Shown: positions 29,133 to 38,749 of the stretch, piece after piece
Numbering within the stretch: the stretch's first letter is position 1
Layout of the letters: every line of letters begins with the position of its first letter
NCBI RefSeq assembly: GCF_004322775.1
Contig: NZ_CP036403.1
Span: 310,001-374,000 of the forward strand
DNA from: Ornithinimicrobium sufpigmenti
GTDB lineage: Bacteria; Actinomycetota; Actinomycetes; Actinomycetales; Dermatophilaceae
Reading direction: 5' to 3'
Length of the DNA: 64,000 bases
The notes under the pieces: generated by a model
What the model was told of the DNA's origin: nothing
Databases searched by the model: none
Seen by the model: only the letters and a program-made list of their open reading frames with translations
Program-made: the position numbers and the translations under genes

Positions 29133-32100
29133 CGGTCGACTCCTTCCGCGAGCGGCTCGGCGCCTGGGGGCGGCACACCGTCGGCCAGGTAGGTACTTTT
29201 GGGACCCACCCTGGGCCGGGTCTTACCGTCATCGGGCGAACCGTCCTCCGCGATCTGCCTGGCACGGTCGCCGGCCCCGTCAACATCTCCGTCGACAGCC
29301 CCGCCCGCGGCCTCGTCGACGCTGACCGGTCCCGGCTCGTTGGGCGCCCCGAGCAGGTTGAAGGCGGCCATGACCAGGCCGAGCACGGCGGCGTAGACGC
29401 CGATGTCGAAGACGAGGGAGGTGGTCAGCTTGATGCCGAGCACCTCGCCGGCGATGGGCTGCAGGAAGGAGCCGGCACCGAGCAGGCCCCACAGGCCGGT
29501 GAGCACGGCGATCGCGACTCCGCCGCCGATGAGCAGGCGCGGCGCGGCCGCCGGGCCGATCGTCCGGTCGCGGGCAGCGGACAGGTACATCAGGGCCACC
29601 ACGGCCGCCCCGATGAGGGCGGCGATGAAGCCGCCGCCGGGGGAGTTGTGCCCGCGCCAGAAGACGATGGCCGAGATGATCACCAGCAGGGGGGTGGTCG
29701 CGTGCACCAGCAGCTGCATCGGGACCGCGTTGCCCCAGGACCCCTCGATCGCCCGGTAGGCGGGGGTGCCGACCCCGCGCAGCGGGATCCGGGGCGGCGG
29801 CACGTAGTTGTGGTCCTCCTCGCGGGGCGGGTCCAGGTAGCGCCGGCCGAGGGTGGACAGGATGGCCACCACCGAGACGCCGGCCATGCCCAGGACGGTC
29901 AGCTCACCGAGGGTGTCGAAGGCGCGGAACTCCACCAGGATGGTGTTGACCACGTTGTAGCCACCGGTGATCTCCGGGCCCTCGGTGAGGAAGTAGTCGG
30001 CGACATCGCTGCGCTCCCGGCGGCCGGTCAGCGCCCACACCCCCAGCCCGACCGAGATGCCGACGGTGACGGCGAGGCCCAGCGCCCACCGCTGGCCGAA
30101 GCGGGGCTCGCGCCGGAAGGTCAGCGGTAGCTTCTGCAGCACCAGCATGATCATCAGGATCGAGAGGGCCTCGACGAGCAGCTGGGTCAGGCCGACGTCA
30201 GGCCCGCCCAGGCCGAAGATCTGCACGGTCATCGCCACCCCCACCGCGGACAGGCTCACCGCTGCTGCGAGCCGGGAGCGGGAGCGGCATACCCCGTAGA
30301 CGCCGAGAGCCATGACCACCAGCACGACGGCGTCGACCGCGTGGGTCAGGCCGGGGTGCTGTGGGGCGAGGTGACCGCCGGAGAGCAGGATCAGCGAGCC
30401 GACGCCGAGGACGAGGCCGACCGAGCCGACGATCGGTGCGACGTGCCGGGTGGGGTTGTCGGCCCGCACCAGCAGGGCCAGCGACCGCCCGGCGCGGGCG
30501 ACCCGGACGGTCAAATACTCCAGCACATCGGCGCCGTCCCACGCGGGGGTGGTCGCCTCGACGGCGGGGAAGAGCGTGCGGCGGCGGGCGATGATGACGG
30601 CGCCCACGGCGAGGATCAGCAGCGTGGCGCCCAGGGCGGCGTTGACACCGTGCCAGAGAGCCAGGTGCGGCGCGGCAGAGGTATGGGGCAGCCCGGCCCG
30701 GACCGCCTGCCCGACCGGCGTGTCCAGGACGCCGACGAACAGGGCGAGAGGAAGGCCGGCGAGGATCGGCAGGGCGGCCGGGATGCCGAGCGTCGGCGGG
30801 GTCGCGTGCAGAGGGCGGTCCTCGGGCCAGCGCGCGTGCCCGCGGCCGTCCACGAAGCCGTTGAACACCAGCTTGGCGCTGTAGGCGAAGGTGAGGACCG
30901 AGGCGAGAGCGCCCGCGACGAACGCGACCCAGCCCACCCAGGTGGCACCAGGGGCCTCGCCGAGGGCCTCCAGCACCGCCTCCTTGGAGACGAAACCGAG
31001 CATGGGCGGGATGCCCGCCATGGAGGCGGCGCCGAGCACGGTGGTCCAGAAGACCAGCGGCATCGCGGTCCGCAGCTGGGGCAGCCGCCGGACGTCGCGG
31101 GTGCCCGTCGAGTGGTCGATGACGCCGACCATCATGAACAGCCCGGACTTGAAGAGGGCGTGGGCGATGATGTGCAGCGTCGCGGCCGTCAGCGCCAGCT
31201 CGGTGCCGACCCCGATGGTGGCCACGATCAGCCCCAGCTGGCTGACCGTGGAGTAGGCCATCAGCTTCTTCAGGTCGGTGCGCTGCCAGGCGAACCAGCC
31301 GCCGAGGGCGCAGGTCAGCAGGCCCACCGTGATGAGCGCGATGTTCCAGACCGGGACGTCGTGGAAGGCGGGGGAGAAGCGCAGCAGCAGGAAGATGCCG
31401 GCCTTGACCACCGCGGCGGCGTGCAGGTAGGCACTGACCGGGGTGGCTGCCGCCATCGCGTCGGGCAGCCACGAGTGGAAGGGGAACTGTGCCGACTTGG
31501 TGAACGCCGAGATGAGCACCAGGAGGGCCACCGTGGACGCCAGCCCGGGTGAGGTGGTCCACGCGGTGCTGGCCAGCGCCTCGGAGATCCGGGTGGTGCC
31601 CGTGGCGGCGATGATGACGGCGACTGCGGCGAGCAGCGTGAGCCCGCCGACGAAGGTGATCAGCAGGGTGCGCATCGAGGCACCCTCGGCGCTGTAGCCG
31701 GACCGGGCGATGAGCAGGAAGCTGGCCAGCGAGGTCAGCTCCCAGAAGAGGAACAGGCTGATCAGGTCGTCGGTGAGGACCAGCCCCACCATGGAGACGG
31801 TGAAGACCGCCATGAACAGGTAGAACGACAGGTTGCGGCCGGCCTTGAGGTAGGCGGTGGAGTAGACCAGCACGACCGCGCCGATGACCAGCGCGATCAA
31901 CGTGAACAGCACCCCGATGCCGTCGGCCCGCAGGGCGAGGTCCACACCGAGGTCAGGCACCCAGGCGACCGACCATTCCGGGGTCCTCCCGTCCATCACC
32001 TCGACCATCGCGGGCCAGAAGGCGGCGGCGGCGGCCAGGTAGATGACCGCCAGTGGCCAGCCAGCCTGCCGGCCCAGCCAACGGGTGAGGGGGAAGCTGG

Positions 32101-32146
32101 CCAGGACCGCCACAGCGGCGAGGCCGAGCGTCCACACCAGGCTCAC
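29129..32146 (-). CDS. mrpA: Mrp antiporter subunit A fused to subunit B
   Basis: At 1005 residues this is MrpA with an MrpB-like C-terminus. The front is NuoL-like (FFLFWELTSLASFLLIARSGYS, in parts WELTSLASFLLIA; HSWLPDAMAAATPVSAYLHAA). The end contains an MnhB domain (LLVIISAIVFWRGHNSPGGGFIAALI, parts FWRGHNSPGGGFIAAL) and a charged Pro/Gly/Asp tail of about 60 residues. No separate mrpB exists in the operon. The GTG at 32146 gives VSLVWTLGLAA. The complex should exchange cytoplasmic Na+ or K+ for protons. Confidence 0.95.
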   Translation of the reverse strand: MSLVWTLGLAAVAVLASFPLTRWLGRQAGWPLAVIYLAAAAAFWPAMVEVMDGRTPEWSVAWVPDLGVDLALRADGIGVLFTLIALVIGAVVLVYSTAYLKAGRNLSFYLFMAVFTVSMVGLVLTDDLISLFLFWELTSLASFLLIARSGYSAEGASMRTLLITFVGGLTLLAAVAVIIAATGTTRISEALASTAWTTSPGLASTVALLVLISAFTKSAQFPFHSWLPDAMAAATPVSAYLHAAAVVKAGIFLLLRFSPAFHDVPVWNIALITVGLLTCALGGWFAWQRTDLKKLMAYSTVSQLGLIVATIGVGTELALTAATLHIIAHALFKSGLFMMVGVIDHSTGTRDVRRLPQLRTAMPLVFWTTVLGAASMAGIPPMLGFVSKEAVLEALGEAPGATWVGWVAFVAGALASVLTFAYSAKLVFNGFVDGRGHARWPEDRPLHATPPTLGIPAALPILAGLPLALFVGVLDTPVGQAVRAGLPHTSAAPHLALWHGVNAALGATLLILAVGAVIIARRRTLFPAVEATTPAWDGADVLEYLTVRVARAGRSLALLVRADNPTRHVAPIVGSVGLVLGVGSLILLSGGHLAPQHPGLTHAVDAVVLVVMALGVYGVCRSRSRLAAAVSLSAVGVAMTVQIFGLGGPDVGLTQLLVEALSILMIMLVLQKLPLTFRREPRFGQRWALGLAVTVGISVGLGVWALTGRRERSDVADYFLTEGPEITGGYNVVNTILVEFRAFDTLGELTVLGMAGVSVVAILSTLGRRYLDPPREEDHNYVPPPRIPLRGVGTPAYRAIEGSWGNAVPMQLLVHATTPLLVIISAIVFWRGHNSPGGGFIAALIGAAVVALMYLSAARDRTIGPAAAPRLLIGGGVAIAVLTGLWGLLGAGSFLQPIAGEVLGIKLTTSLVFDIGVYAAVLGLVMAAFNLLGAPNEPGPVSVDEAAGGAVDGDVDGAGDRARQIAEDGSPDDGKTRPRVGPKSTYLADGVPPPGAEPLAEGVDR

Positions 32147-32245
32147 GCGTCTGCCCCCGGCGCACCCTGGCCGCGCCAGCAGCACCCACCGTGGTCGAGC
32201 ATGCGCGTCAGGTTAGCAACTGGCGCCCCCGCCACAGCGCAGGCC

Positions 32246-33609
32246 TCAGCACTCGATGACGTTGACGGCCAGGCCCGCCGAGCGAAGTCTCCTTGTACTT
32301 CTCGTGCATGTCCCGGCCGGTGTCCGCCATGGTGCGGAGCACCTGGTCGAGGCTGACGAAGTGCTCGCCGTCACCGTGCAGGGCCAGCCGGACTGCGTTG
32401 ATGGACTTGATCGAGCCCATCGCGTTGCGCTCGATGCAGGGCACCTGGACCAGGCCGCCGATCGGGTCGCAGGTCAGCCCCAGGTTGTGCTCGATACCGA
32501 TCTCCGCGGCGTTCTCGACCTGGTGCGGGGTGCCGCCCATCACCTCGCACAGACCGGCGGCGGCCATCGCGCTGGCCGAGCCCACCTCGCCCTGGCAGCC
32601 GACCTCGGCGCCGGAGATCGAGGCGTTCATCTTGCACAGCATCCCGATGGCGGCCGCGGTGAGCAGGAAACGCACGACCGCGTCGTCGTCGCTGCCGTGG
32701 CTGTCGTCGTGCCACCAGCGGCTGTAGTAGTGCAGGACCGAGGGGATGATCCCGGCCGTGCCGTTGGTCGGCGCGGTCACGACCCGGCCGCCGCCGGCGT
32801 TCTCCTCGTTGACCGCGAGGGCGTACAGGTTGGCCCAGTCGGAGGGGCCGATCGACGGGTCGTCGGCCATCTCCCTCAGCCGGCGCGCCATCCCGGGAGC
32901 CCGCCGTCGCACCTGCAGCCCGCCGGGAAGGACACCCTCGGTGCGGCAGCCGGCGTCGACGCACTTCTGCATGACCGCCCAGACCCTTAGCAGGTAGTCG
33001 CGCACCTCCTGCTCCGAGCGCCAGGTCAGCTCGTTGGCCAGCACCACGTCGCTGATCCGCAGGTCGTGCCGCAGGCAGATGTCCAACAGCTCGTCGCCGG
33101 TGGAGAACGGGTAGGGCACCTGCGTGGTGTCCTCGACGAGCCGGTCGGACTCCAGGGCGGCCTCGTCGACCACGAAGCCGCCACCGACGGAGTAGTAGGT
33201 GCCCTCGGCCAGCACGTCGCCCTCCCCGCAGGCACCGTAGGCGGTGAACCGCATGCCGTTGCTGTGGCCGGGCAGGGAGACACGCCGGTGCAGCACCACG
33301 TCCTGGTCCACGTCCACCGGCACGGTATGCCGTCCGCCTAGCTGCAGGCTGCCGCTCTCCCGGGTGCGGTCCACCACGTCCAGGGCCAGGGCCAGGGCGA
33401 CGTCGACGGTCTCCGGGTCCTCACCCATCAGCCCAGCAGGACGCACGGTCGGTGCCGTGGCCCCGCCCCGTCGCACCCAGCGAGCCGAACAGCTCGGTCC
33501 GCACCCGGCATACCCGGTCCAGCTCGCCCGCCCCCTCCAGCGCGGCGACGAAGAGGGCGGCGGCCCGCATGGGCCCGCCTGCCGCACAGGTAGAGCCGTC
33601 CGCCTCCCT
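32246..33609 (-). pseudogene. sdaA: L-serine dehydratase, broken by small indels and lacking its N-terminus
   Basis: The body is a clear iron-sulfur L-serine ammonia-lyase: [17 protein letters not shown] alpha/beta parts, [47 protein letters not shown] (cluster Cys present), then KYKETS. Three defects are seen. The end should read [10 protein letters not shown] then stop, but one extra base near 32274-32279 shifts it. Two missing bases near 33431-33444 break the join between GTDRAVLLG and [10 protein letters not shown]. The usual first residues (GIGPSSSHTVGPM) are replaced by unrelated sequence before [15 protein letters not shown]. Either a recent pseudogene or base errors in G-runs; the missing N-terminus favours decay. 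Confidence 0.82.
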
Positions 33610-33867
33610 GGCCAGGTCCCGCGCGCCTTCACCATGTGCCCCTCTTGGTGCCTGTGCCGTGCCCTTGTCGTGCTCTTGTCAGGGTGCGCTGTCAGGGGGC
33701 GTTGGCCGGGGACGGCCGTTACCGTGAAGGCACGACAGAGGTCGGGTCACCGAACTTCCGGATGTGCGAGGACGCAGGTGGAGGAGTTCTTCCAGGCGCT
33801 GGGCGCGTGGGGTGTGACCATCTTCGTCGTCACCCGATGCTCAACGTGACGAGTCAGGAGCAGTGAC

Positions 33868-35601
33868 ATGGCCGACGAAGACACGGTGCGCGATGACCGG
33901 CCCAACATCCTGGTGCTGTGCATGGACCAGTGGGACGTGCACATGGACCTGCCGCCGGGCGTGGACCTGCCGGCCATCCAGCGGCTGGTCGGCGCAGGCG
34001 TCAGCCTGGGCAACCAGTACTGCACGGTTCCCCAGTGCACGCCCTCGCGGGCCACGATGTGGACGGGCCAGCACGCCAAGAACATCGGGCTGTGGGACAA
34101 CACCAACTTCGCGTGGACCGACGTCCTCGACGAGGACGTCCCCACCATCGGGACCATGCTGCGCGACCAGGGCTACTACACCGCGTTCAAGGGCAAGTGG
34201 CACCTGTCCCACCCCGCCCGCCACCCCGACGCGCTGGAGGACTACGGCTTCTCCGACTACCAGTCCTGGGGCGACAACTGGGGCGCACCCCTGCACGGTG
34301 AGCAGCTGGACGGGGCGGTCGCCTTCGAGACCGTCGACTGGCTGCGGCATACCCGGCCCAAGGACCAGCCCTGGCTGCTCATCTCCTCGATGGTCAACCC
34401 GCACGACATCATGTTTCTGCGCGCCGGCGAGGAGGAGCAGGCGCACGAGAACGGCGCCATGGGAGCGCTGACCCACGCGCCGCAGCGCCTCGGCTTCATG
34501 CGCCAGTACGACGTGCAGCTGCCGGACAACTTCTACGACGACCTCGACGCCCAGCCCTACGGGGTGCGGTCCTACAAGCGCAACGCCGAGTGGAACTACG
34601 GCCGGATCCCGGAGGGGCGCGAGCACCTGTGGCTGGCCCGCCGCAACTACCTGATCAACTGCCTGCGGATGGTCGACCAGGAATTTCAGAAGATCCTCGA
34701 CGAGCTGGATCGCCAGGACCTATGGCGCAACACCGTCGTGGTGCTGACCTCCGACCACGGTGAGATGAACGGGGCGCACGGTATGGCGCAGAAGGGCGCC
34801 ATCCCCTTCCAGGAGGCCTCGATCGTCAACATGACGGTCGTCTCCCCCTGGTGCCCCAGCGGCGTGCAGTCGGACGCGGTCGGCTCGCACCTGGACCTGG
34901 CGACCACCTTCCTGTCGTACGCCGGGCTCGAGGATGGCGAGATCCAGGATCGCTACCCGGCCCTCAAGGGCCGCAACCTGCGGCCCGTCTTCGACGACCC
35001 CCGGCGGGCCGACCCGCCGCGTGGCTCCGCCTCGGAGCCCGGCGACGGCGCCCTGCTGATGTGGGACGGCCTGAACATGCTCGACCCCGAGTGGGCGATC
35101 CAGGGCGCGCTCAGCGACCTCGCGCAGCTGGGCGACGGCCCGGAGAGGACCTTGGAGGACTGCCTGCGGGCGGGGGAGAAGTACGGCGCGCCCGACATGG
35201 ACAAACGCACCTTCTACCGGGCCGTCTCCGACGGCCGGCACAAGCTGGTGCGCTGGTTCTCGCCGACCCAGTACGGCATACCGGAGACTGTGGAGGGGCT
35301 GCACGCCACCTCCGACGTCGCCCTCTACGACCTGGAGGCCGACCCCGGAGAGATGCGCAACATCGGTGACCCTGGGCACCCGGACTACGACGAGGAGCTG
35401 GTCGCCGCGATGCTGGAGAAGCTGACGCGGCTCGTCGACACCGAGGTGGGCGAGGACGAGGCACCGTTCGACCTGAACCTCTTCGGCACCCGCGAGGTGC
35501 GCTACCGAAGAGATGACCTCGAGCCGGGGGCGCCGACCGCCGGCGGGTCCGGTGAGCTCCACCACCCGGGCACCGACGTCCAGCCCGAGGAGGAGACCTG
35601 A
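33868..35601 (+). CDS. Type I (formylglycine) sulfatase
   Basis: The 577-residue enzyme should hydrolyse sulfate esters. The signature CTPSR, with Cys57 to be oxidised to formylglycine, is followed by ATMWTG. Metal ligands are visible: DQWD near the N-terminus and TSDHGEMNGAHGM later. KGKWHLS and MVNPHD fit the family. There is no signal peptide, so a cytoplasmic substrate is implied. AGGAG precedes the ATG. The next gene is the maturase that makes formylglycine, and a NagA-like deacetylase follows, which points to a sulfated amino sugar or related compound. Confidence 0.93.
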   Translation: MADEDTVRDDRPNILVLCMDQWDVHMDLPPGVDLPAIQRLVGAGVSLGNQYCTVPQCTPSRATMWTGQHAKNIGLWDNTNFAWTDVLDEDVPTIGTMLRDQGYYTAFKGKWHLSHPARHPDALEDYGFSDYQSWGDNWGAPLHGEQLDGAVAFETVDWLRHTRPKDQPWLLISSMVNPHDIMFLRAGEEEQAHENGAMGALTHAPQRLGFMRQYDVQLPDNFYDDLDAQPYGVRSYKRNAEWNYGRIPEGREHLWLARRNYLINCLRMVDQEFQKILDELDRQDLWRNTVVVLTSDHGEMNGAHGMAQKGAIPFQEASIVNMTVVSPWCPSGVQSDAVGSHLDLATTFLSYAGLEDGEIQDRYPALKGRNLRPVFDDPRRADPPRGSASEPGDGALLMWDGLNMLDPEWAIQGALSDLAQLGDGPERTLEDCLRAGEKYGAPDMDKRTFYRAVSDGRHKLVRWFSPTQYGIPETVEGLHATSDVALYDLEADPGEMRNIGDPGHPDYDEELVAAMLEKLTRLVDTEVGEDEAPFDLNLFGTREVRYRRDDLEPGAPTAGGSGELHHPGTDVQPEEET

Positions 35602-36536
35602 GCACCACAGGCAGCGAGCACGAGGTTCCGCCCGGGTTCGTGCTCGTCCCGGGGGGCCAGTTCGTGATGGGGTCGGACGACTTCTACCCCGAGGAGCGGC
35701 CCGCGCACCCGGTCCGCGTGTCGGACTACCTGCTCCAGCAGGCGCCGGTGACCGTGACGGAGTTTGCCCGGTTCGTGGCAGGGACCGGCTACGTCACGGT
35801 GGCGGAGCGCGTCCCGGACCCGCGCGACTACCCGGAGGTCGACGACCCCAGCGTGCTCGTGCCTGGGGCGCTGGTCTTCACCGGGACCTCCGGGCCGGTG
35901 CCGTTGAACGACCCCGGGCGGTGGTGGTCGTGGGTGCCGGGCGCGTCCTGGCGACACCCGGAGGGTCCCGGCTCGGACGCCCGGACCGACCGGGGTGACC
36001 ATCCGGTCACGCAGGTCTGCCTGGAGGACGCGCAGGCGTACGCCAGGTGGGCCGGCCTCCGGCTGCCCACCGAGGCCGAGCACGAGCGCGCTTCCCGGGG
36101 GGACAGTGGGGAGGCGGCCTACGCCTGGGGCGAGGACCGGTACTCCGAAGACCGTCACCTGGCCAACACCTGGCAGGGATCCTTCCCCTACCGGAACACC
36201 GCCGAGGACGGGTGGGCCACGACCTCACCGGTCGGCTCCTACCCGGCGAACTGCTACGGCGCGGTCGACCTCATCGGCAACGTGTGGGAGTGGACCGCCG
36301 ACCGCTGGACCCGCCACCCCGACGCCGCGGCGTCGCCGTGCTGCGTCCCTGCCGACCCGCGGCGTCCGCACACCGGGCCGGCGCGCCCCCGCGACGCGTT
36401 CGTGGTCAAGGGCGGGTCCCACCTGTGCGCCCCGGAGTACTGCCTGCGCTACCGCCCCCCTGCCCGCCAGCCCCAGGAGCGGGACTCGGCCACCACCCAC
36501 CTGGGGTTTCGGTGCGCCGCGTCCCTCAACGGCTGA
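35598..36536 (+). CDS. Formylglycine-generating enzyme
   Basis: This copper-dependent oxidase converts the sulfatase signature Cys to formylglycine. VLVPGGQFVMGSDDFYPEERP and the end (GGSHLCAPEYCLRYRPPARQ, then THLGFRC) match true FGE proteins, including the active-site Cys pair about 276 and 281, five apart as in human SUMF1. The start is unclear: a CTG at 35598 overlaps the sulfatase stop (CTGA) and follows AGGAGG by 4 nt; the first conventional start is GTG at 35640. I favour the CTG because of the strong ribosome-binding site. It gives 312 residues. Confidence 0.9.
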   Translation: MSTTGSEHEVPPGFVLVPGGQFVMGSDDFYPEERPAHPVRVSDYLLQQAPVTVTEFARFVAGTGYVTVAERVPDPRDYPEVDDPSVLVPGALVFTGTSGPVPLNDPGRWWSWVPGASWRHPEGPGSDARTDRGDHPVTQVCLEDAQAYARWAGLRLPTEAEHERASRGDSGEAAYAWGEDRYSEDRHLANTWQGSFPYRNTAEDGWATTSPVGSYPANCYGAVDLIGNVWEWTADRWTRHPDAAASPCCVPADPRRPHTGPARPRDAFVVKGGSHLCAPEYCLRYRPPARQPQERDSATTHLGFRCAASLNG

Positions 36537-36548
36537 GTCGTCCTGATC

Positions 36549-37490
36549 ATGGTGCTGGCTCCTGTGCACATCGACGGCCTGGTCGACATCCACTGCCACG
36601 GCGCGGTGGGCCACGAGTTCGGCCGGAGCGGGGCCGGCTCCCGGGCGGCCGTCCGCCACCACCAGACGTCAGGGACCGCGACGGTCGTCGCCAGTCTGGT
36701 CTCGGCCAGGCCAGACGAGCTCGAGCAGCAGGTGGACCGCCTCCTCCCCCTCGTCCGGGACAGCACGATCGCCGGCCTGCACCTGGAGGGGCCGTTCCTG
36801 TCCTCGGCCCAGCGGGGGGCGCACGACCCGGCCGTCCTCGCCGACCCGGACCCTGACCTGCTCGAGCGCCTCGTGGAGAGGGCGGCGCAGGGAGGCGCGC
36901 CGCACGCCATACGCCACCTGACCCTCGCCCCCGAGCTGCCTGGAGCCGAGCGGCTCATCCGCCGGTGCGTGCAGCTGGGTGTGCGCCCCGCTCTCGGCCA
37001 CACGGACGCCGCCGCGGACCTGATGACCCGGCACCTGCAGCTGATCGCCGACCTGCAGGGGGCACCGGCCCTGGTCACGCACCTGTTCAACGGGATGCGC
37101 CCCTTTCACCACCGTGCCGGCGGGCCAGCCGCGGCCGGGCTCCGGGCCGCGGCGGCCGGCGAGGCGGTCGTGGAGCTGATCGCGGACGGCGTGCACCTGG
37201 CCGCCGAGGTGGTGCGCATGGTCTTCGAGACCGTCGGGCCCGACGCCGTCGCCCTCGTCTCCGATGCCACGGCCGCCACCGGCCTGGGCGACGGCCGGCA
37301 CCGTCTCGGCACCCTTGAGGTCGTGGTCGAGGACGGTGTGGCCCGGCTTCGGGCGACCGGCGCCCTCGCGGGCAGCACCCGGACCCTCGCCCACGGCGTG
37401 CGCTGGGCGGTGTCCGTCGCGGGCGTCGCGGTGGCCGACGCGCTGCGTGCGGCACAGGTCACGGGGGCTCGTGCGCTGGGCCTGGACTAG
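36549..37490 (+). CDS. NagA-like N-acetylglucosamine-6-phosphate deacetylase, short form
   Basis: The 313-residue amidohydrolase shows the NagA landmarks: LVDIHCHG, LHLEGPFLSSAQRGAHDP (metal Glu), ALGHTDA, THLFNGMRPFHHR, ELIADGVHL and SDATAATG (catalytic Asp). It would remove acetate from GlcNAc-6-P or a similar sugar. It lacks about 50 N-terminal and 20 C-terminal residues that form the beta-sandwich of normal NagA (about 380 residues). It lies 12 nt after the FGE gene, so sulfatase, maturase and deacetylase form one operon. Its stop shares a CTAG with the convergent lipoprotein gene. Confidence 0.83.
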   Translation: MVLAPVHIDGLVDIHCHGAVGHEFGRSGAGSRAAVRHHQTSGTATVVASLVSARPDELEQQVDRLLPLVRDSTIAGLHLEGPFLSSAQRGAHDPAVLADPDPDLLERLVERAAQGGAPHAIRHLTLAPELPGAERLIRRCVQLGVRPALGHTDAAADLMTRHLQLIADLQGAPALVTHLFNGMRPFHHRAGGPAAAGLRAAAAGEAVVELIADGVHLAAEVVRMVFETVGPDAVALVSDATAATGLGDGRHRLGTLEVVVEDGVARLRATGALAGSTRTLAHGVRWAVSVAGVAVADALRAAQVTGARALGLD

Positions 37491-38749
37491 GGTGCCGACG
37501 GTTCCTCCGGTGCGGTCGCCAGCAGGTGCCGATCGCCGTCGATGAGGCTGGCCGTGCCCAGGGACCCGAACCCCCAGGGCACCACGATCCGACCCTGACC
37601 GGCCGGGTCGTAGGCCTCGACGACGTCGCCGCCGACGACGTTCAGCGCACGCACCGTGTCTCCCTCCCGCACGTAGGCGAACACCCCTCCCACCCCGAGG
37701 AGGAGGACGTCCGGCGAGACCGACTGTGACCACAGCTCCATGCCGGCAGGGTCCACGCCGCGCAGCGTCGCACCCTCGTGCACGACGCGGACGCCTGTCG
37801 CCTCGTCGACGCCGGCCGACGTGGCGGCGGTGCCGAGGACGGTGCCGTCCGCCAGGTCCACGACAACCTTGCCGCCGCCGCCGCCGCCGTCGGCGTCGAG
37901 CAGGGCGAGGCCTGGCTCCTGCTCACCGGTGCCCGGTCGCAGGGCAGCGGGATCCAGACCATGGTCGGCCAGTTGCGTCTGCCAGCTCTGCCTGCCCGAG
38001 CGGGCGTCGGACGCGTGCAGGGCGCCCTCCTGCACGGTCAGCAGAACGCCGTCGTGCTGGCCGACCAGGCGGGCGCCGGGTGGGGCCGGGATCACGGCGC
38101 CCGTGTCAGGGTCCAGGGCGGCCGGGTTCGCGTCCTGGCCCCCTTCCTGGCCCCCTTCCTGGCCCTCGCTCTGGAGAACCAGCCCACCTCCCGGCAACGG
38201 CCCCGAGGACTGCACCGGTCCCCACACCGCCTCGCCCGTCTCCAGGTCGTAGGCGTGCACGGCGACGACACCCGGTCCGTCGTCGTGGGCCAGCACCGCG
38301 AGCGGACGACCGGTGCTGGTGCGGCTCAGCCAAGCGCGCGACCCGTCGGCCGGCCGCTCGGCGCGCCACAGCACGGTGCCGTGGATGTCCACGGCGATGT
38401 ACGCCGTGCTGGCCCCCTCCTCGCTCCAGCCGAGGAAGACCCCCTCGGCGTGCAGCGGCGCGGCGTCCCAACCGGGTGCCACGAGCCGTCGCTCCTCCAC
38501 GCTGCGCGGCAGCCACAGCTCCTCGGTGGCCACGTCGGGAAGCTGCTCGGAGACCACCTGCGGACCGGACACGACGGACGTCCTGGGCGCGGTGGCGCGG
38601 TCCGGCTCCTGGGTGTGCCCGGTGTGCCCGGTGTGCCCGGTGTTCCCAGTGCTCCCGGTGTGCCCGCTGTTCCCCGCGTCGCCGGTGCATGCCGAGAGCG
38701 CCAGGACGGCCGCCACCGCCGCGGCCGCAGGCCGGCGCAGCGCCCTCAT
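37487..38749 (-). CDS. Lipoprotein with PQQ-like beta-propeller
   Basis: A 420-residue lipoprotein (lipobox ALSACTG). A low-complexity NTGHTGHTG tether follows, encoded by repeated GTGTGCCCG units near 38610-38660. The remainder has repeated VLWRAERP, ETGEAVWGPV, ARSGRQSWQTQ and AGMELWSQSV strands, typical of PQQ-type propellers used as extracytoplasmic scaffolds. Two short repeats (EGQEGGQEGGQD) and a poly-Gly run interrupt it. It overlaps the ccdA-like gene by 4 nt, so it belongs to the dsbA-ccdA operon; a role in envelope thiol or protein folding is an inference. Confidence 0.8.
   Translation of the reverse strand: MRALRRPAAAAVAAVLALSACTGDAGNSGHTGSTGNTGHTGHTGHTQEPDRATAPRTSVVSGPQVVSEQLPDVATEELWLPRSVEERRLVAPGWDAAPLHAEGVFLGWSEEGASTAYIAVDIHGTVLWRAERPADGSRAWLSRTSTGRPLAVLAHDDGPGVVAVHAYDLETGEAVWGPVQSSGPLPGGGLVLQSEGQEGGQEGGQDANPAALDPDTGAVIPAPPGARLVGQHDGVLLTVQEGALHASDARSGRQSWQTQLADHGLDPAALRPGTGEQEPGLALLDADGGGGGGKVVVDLADGTVLGTAATSAGVDEATGVRVVHEGATLRGVDPAGMELWSQSVSPDVLLLGVGGVFAYVREGDTVRALNVVGGDVVEAYDPAGQGRIVVPWGFGSLGTASLIDGDRHLLATAPEEPSAP

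Noticed and set aside
33778-33849. A 24-codon leader peptide before the sulfatase
   Set aside because: It is short and without a ribosome-binding site or regulatory codon run; nothing distinguishes it from chance.
38135-38175. Tandem CCCCCTTCCTGG repeat as a regulatory element
   Set aside because: It encodes the EGQEGGQEGGQD stretch of the same lipoprotein.
38610-38670. Intergenic minisatellite of GTGTGCCCG units
   Set aside because: It is coding sequence for the NTGHTGHTG tether of the lipoprotein.
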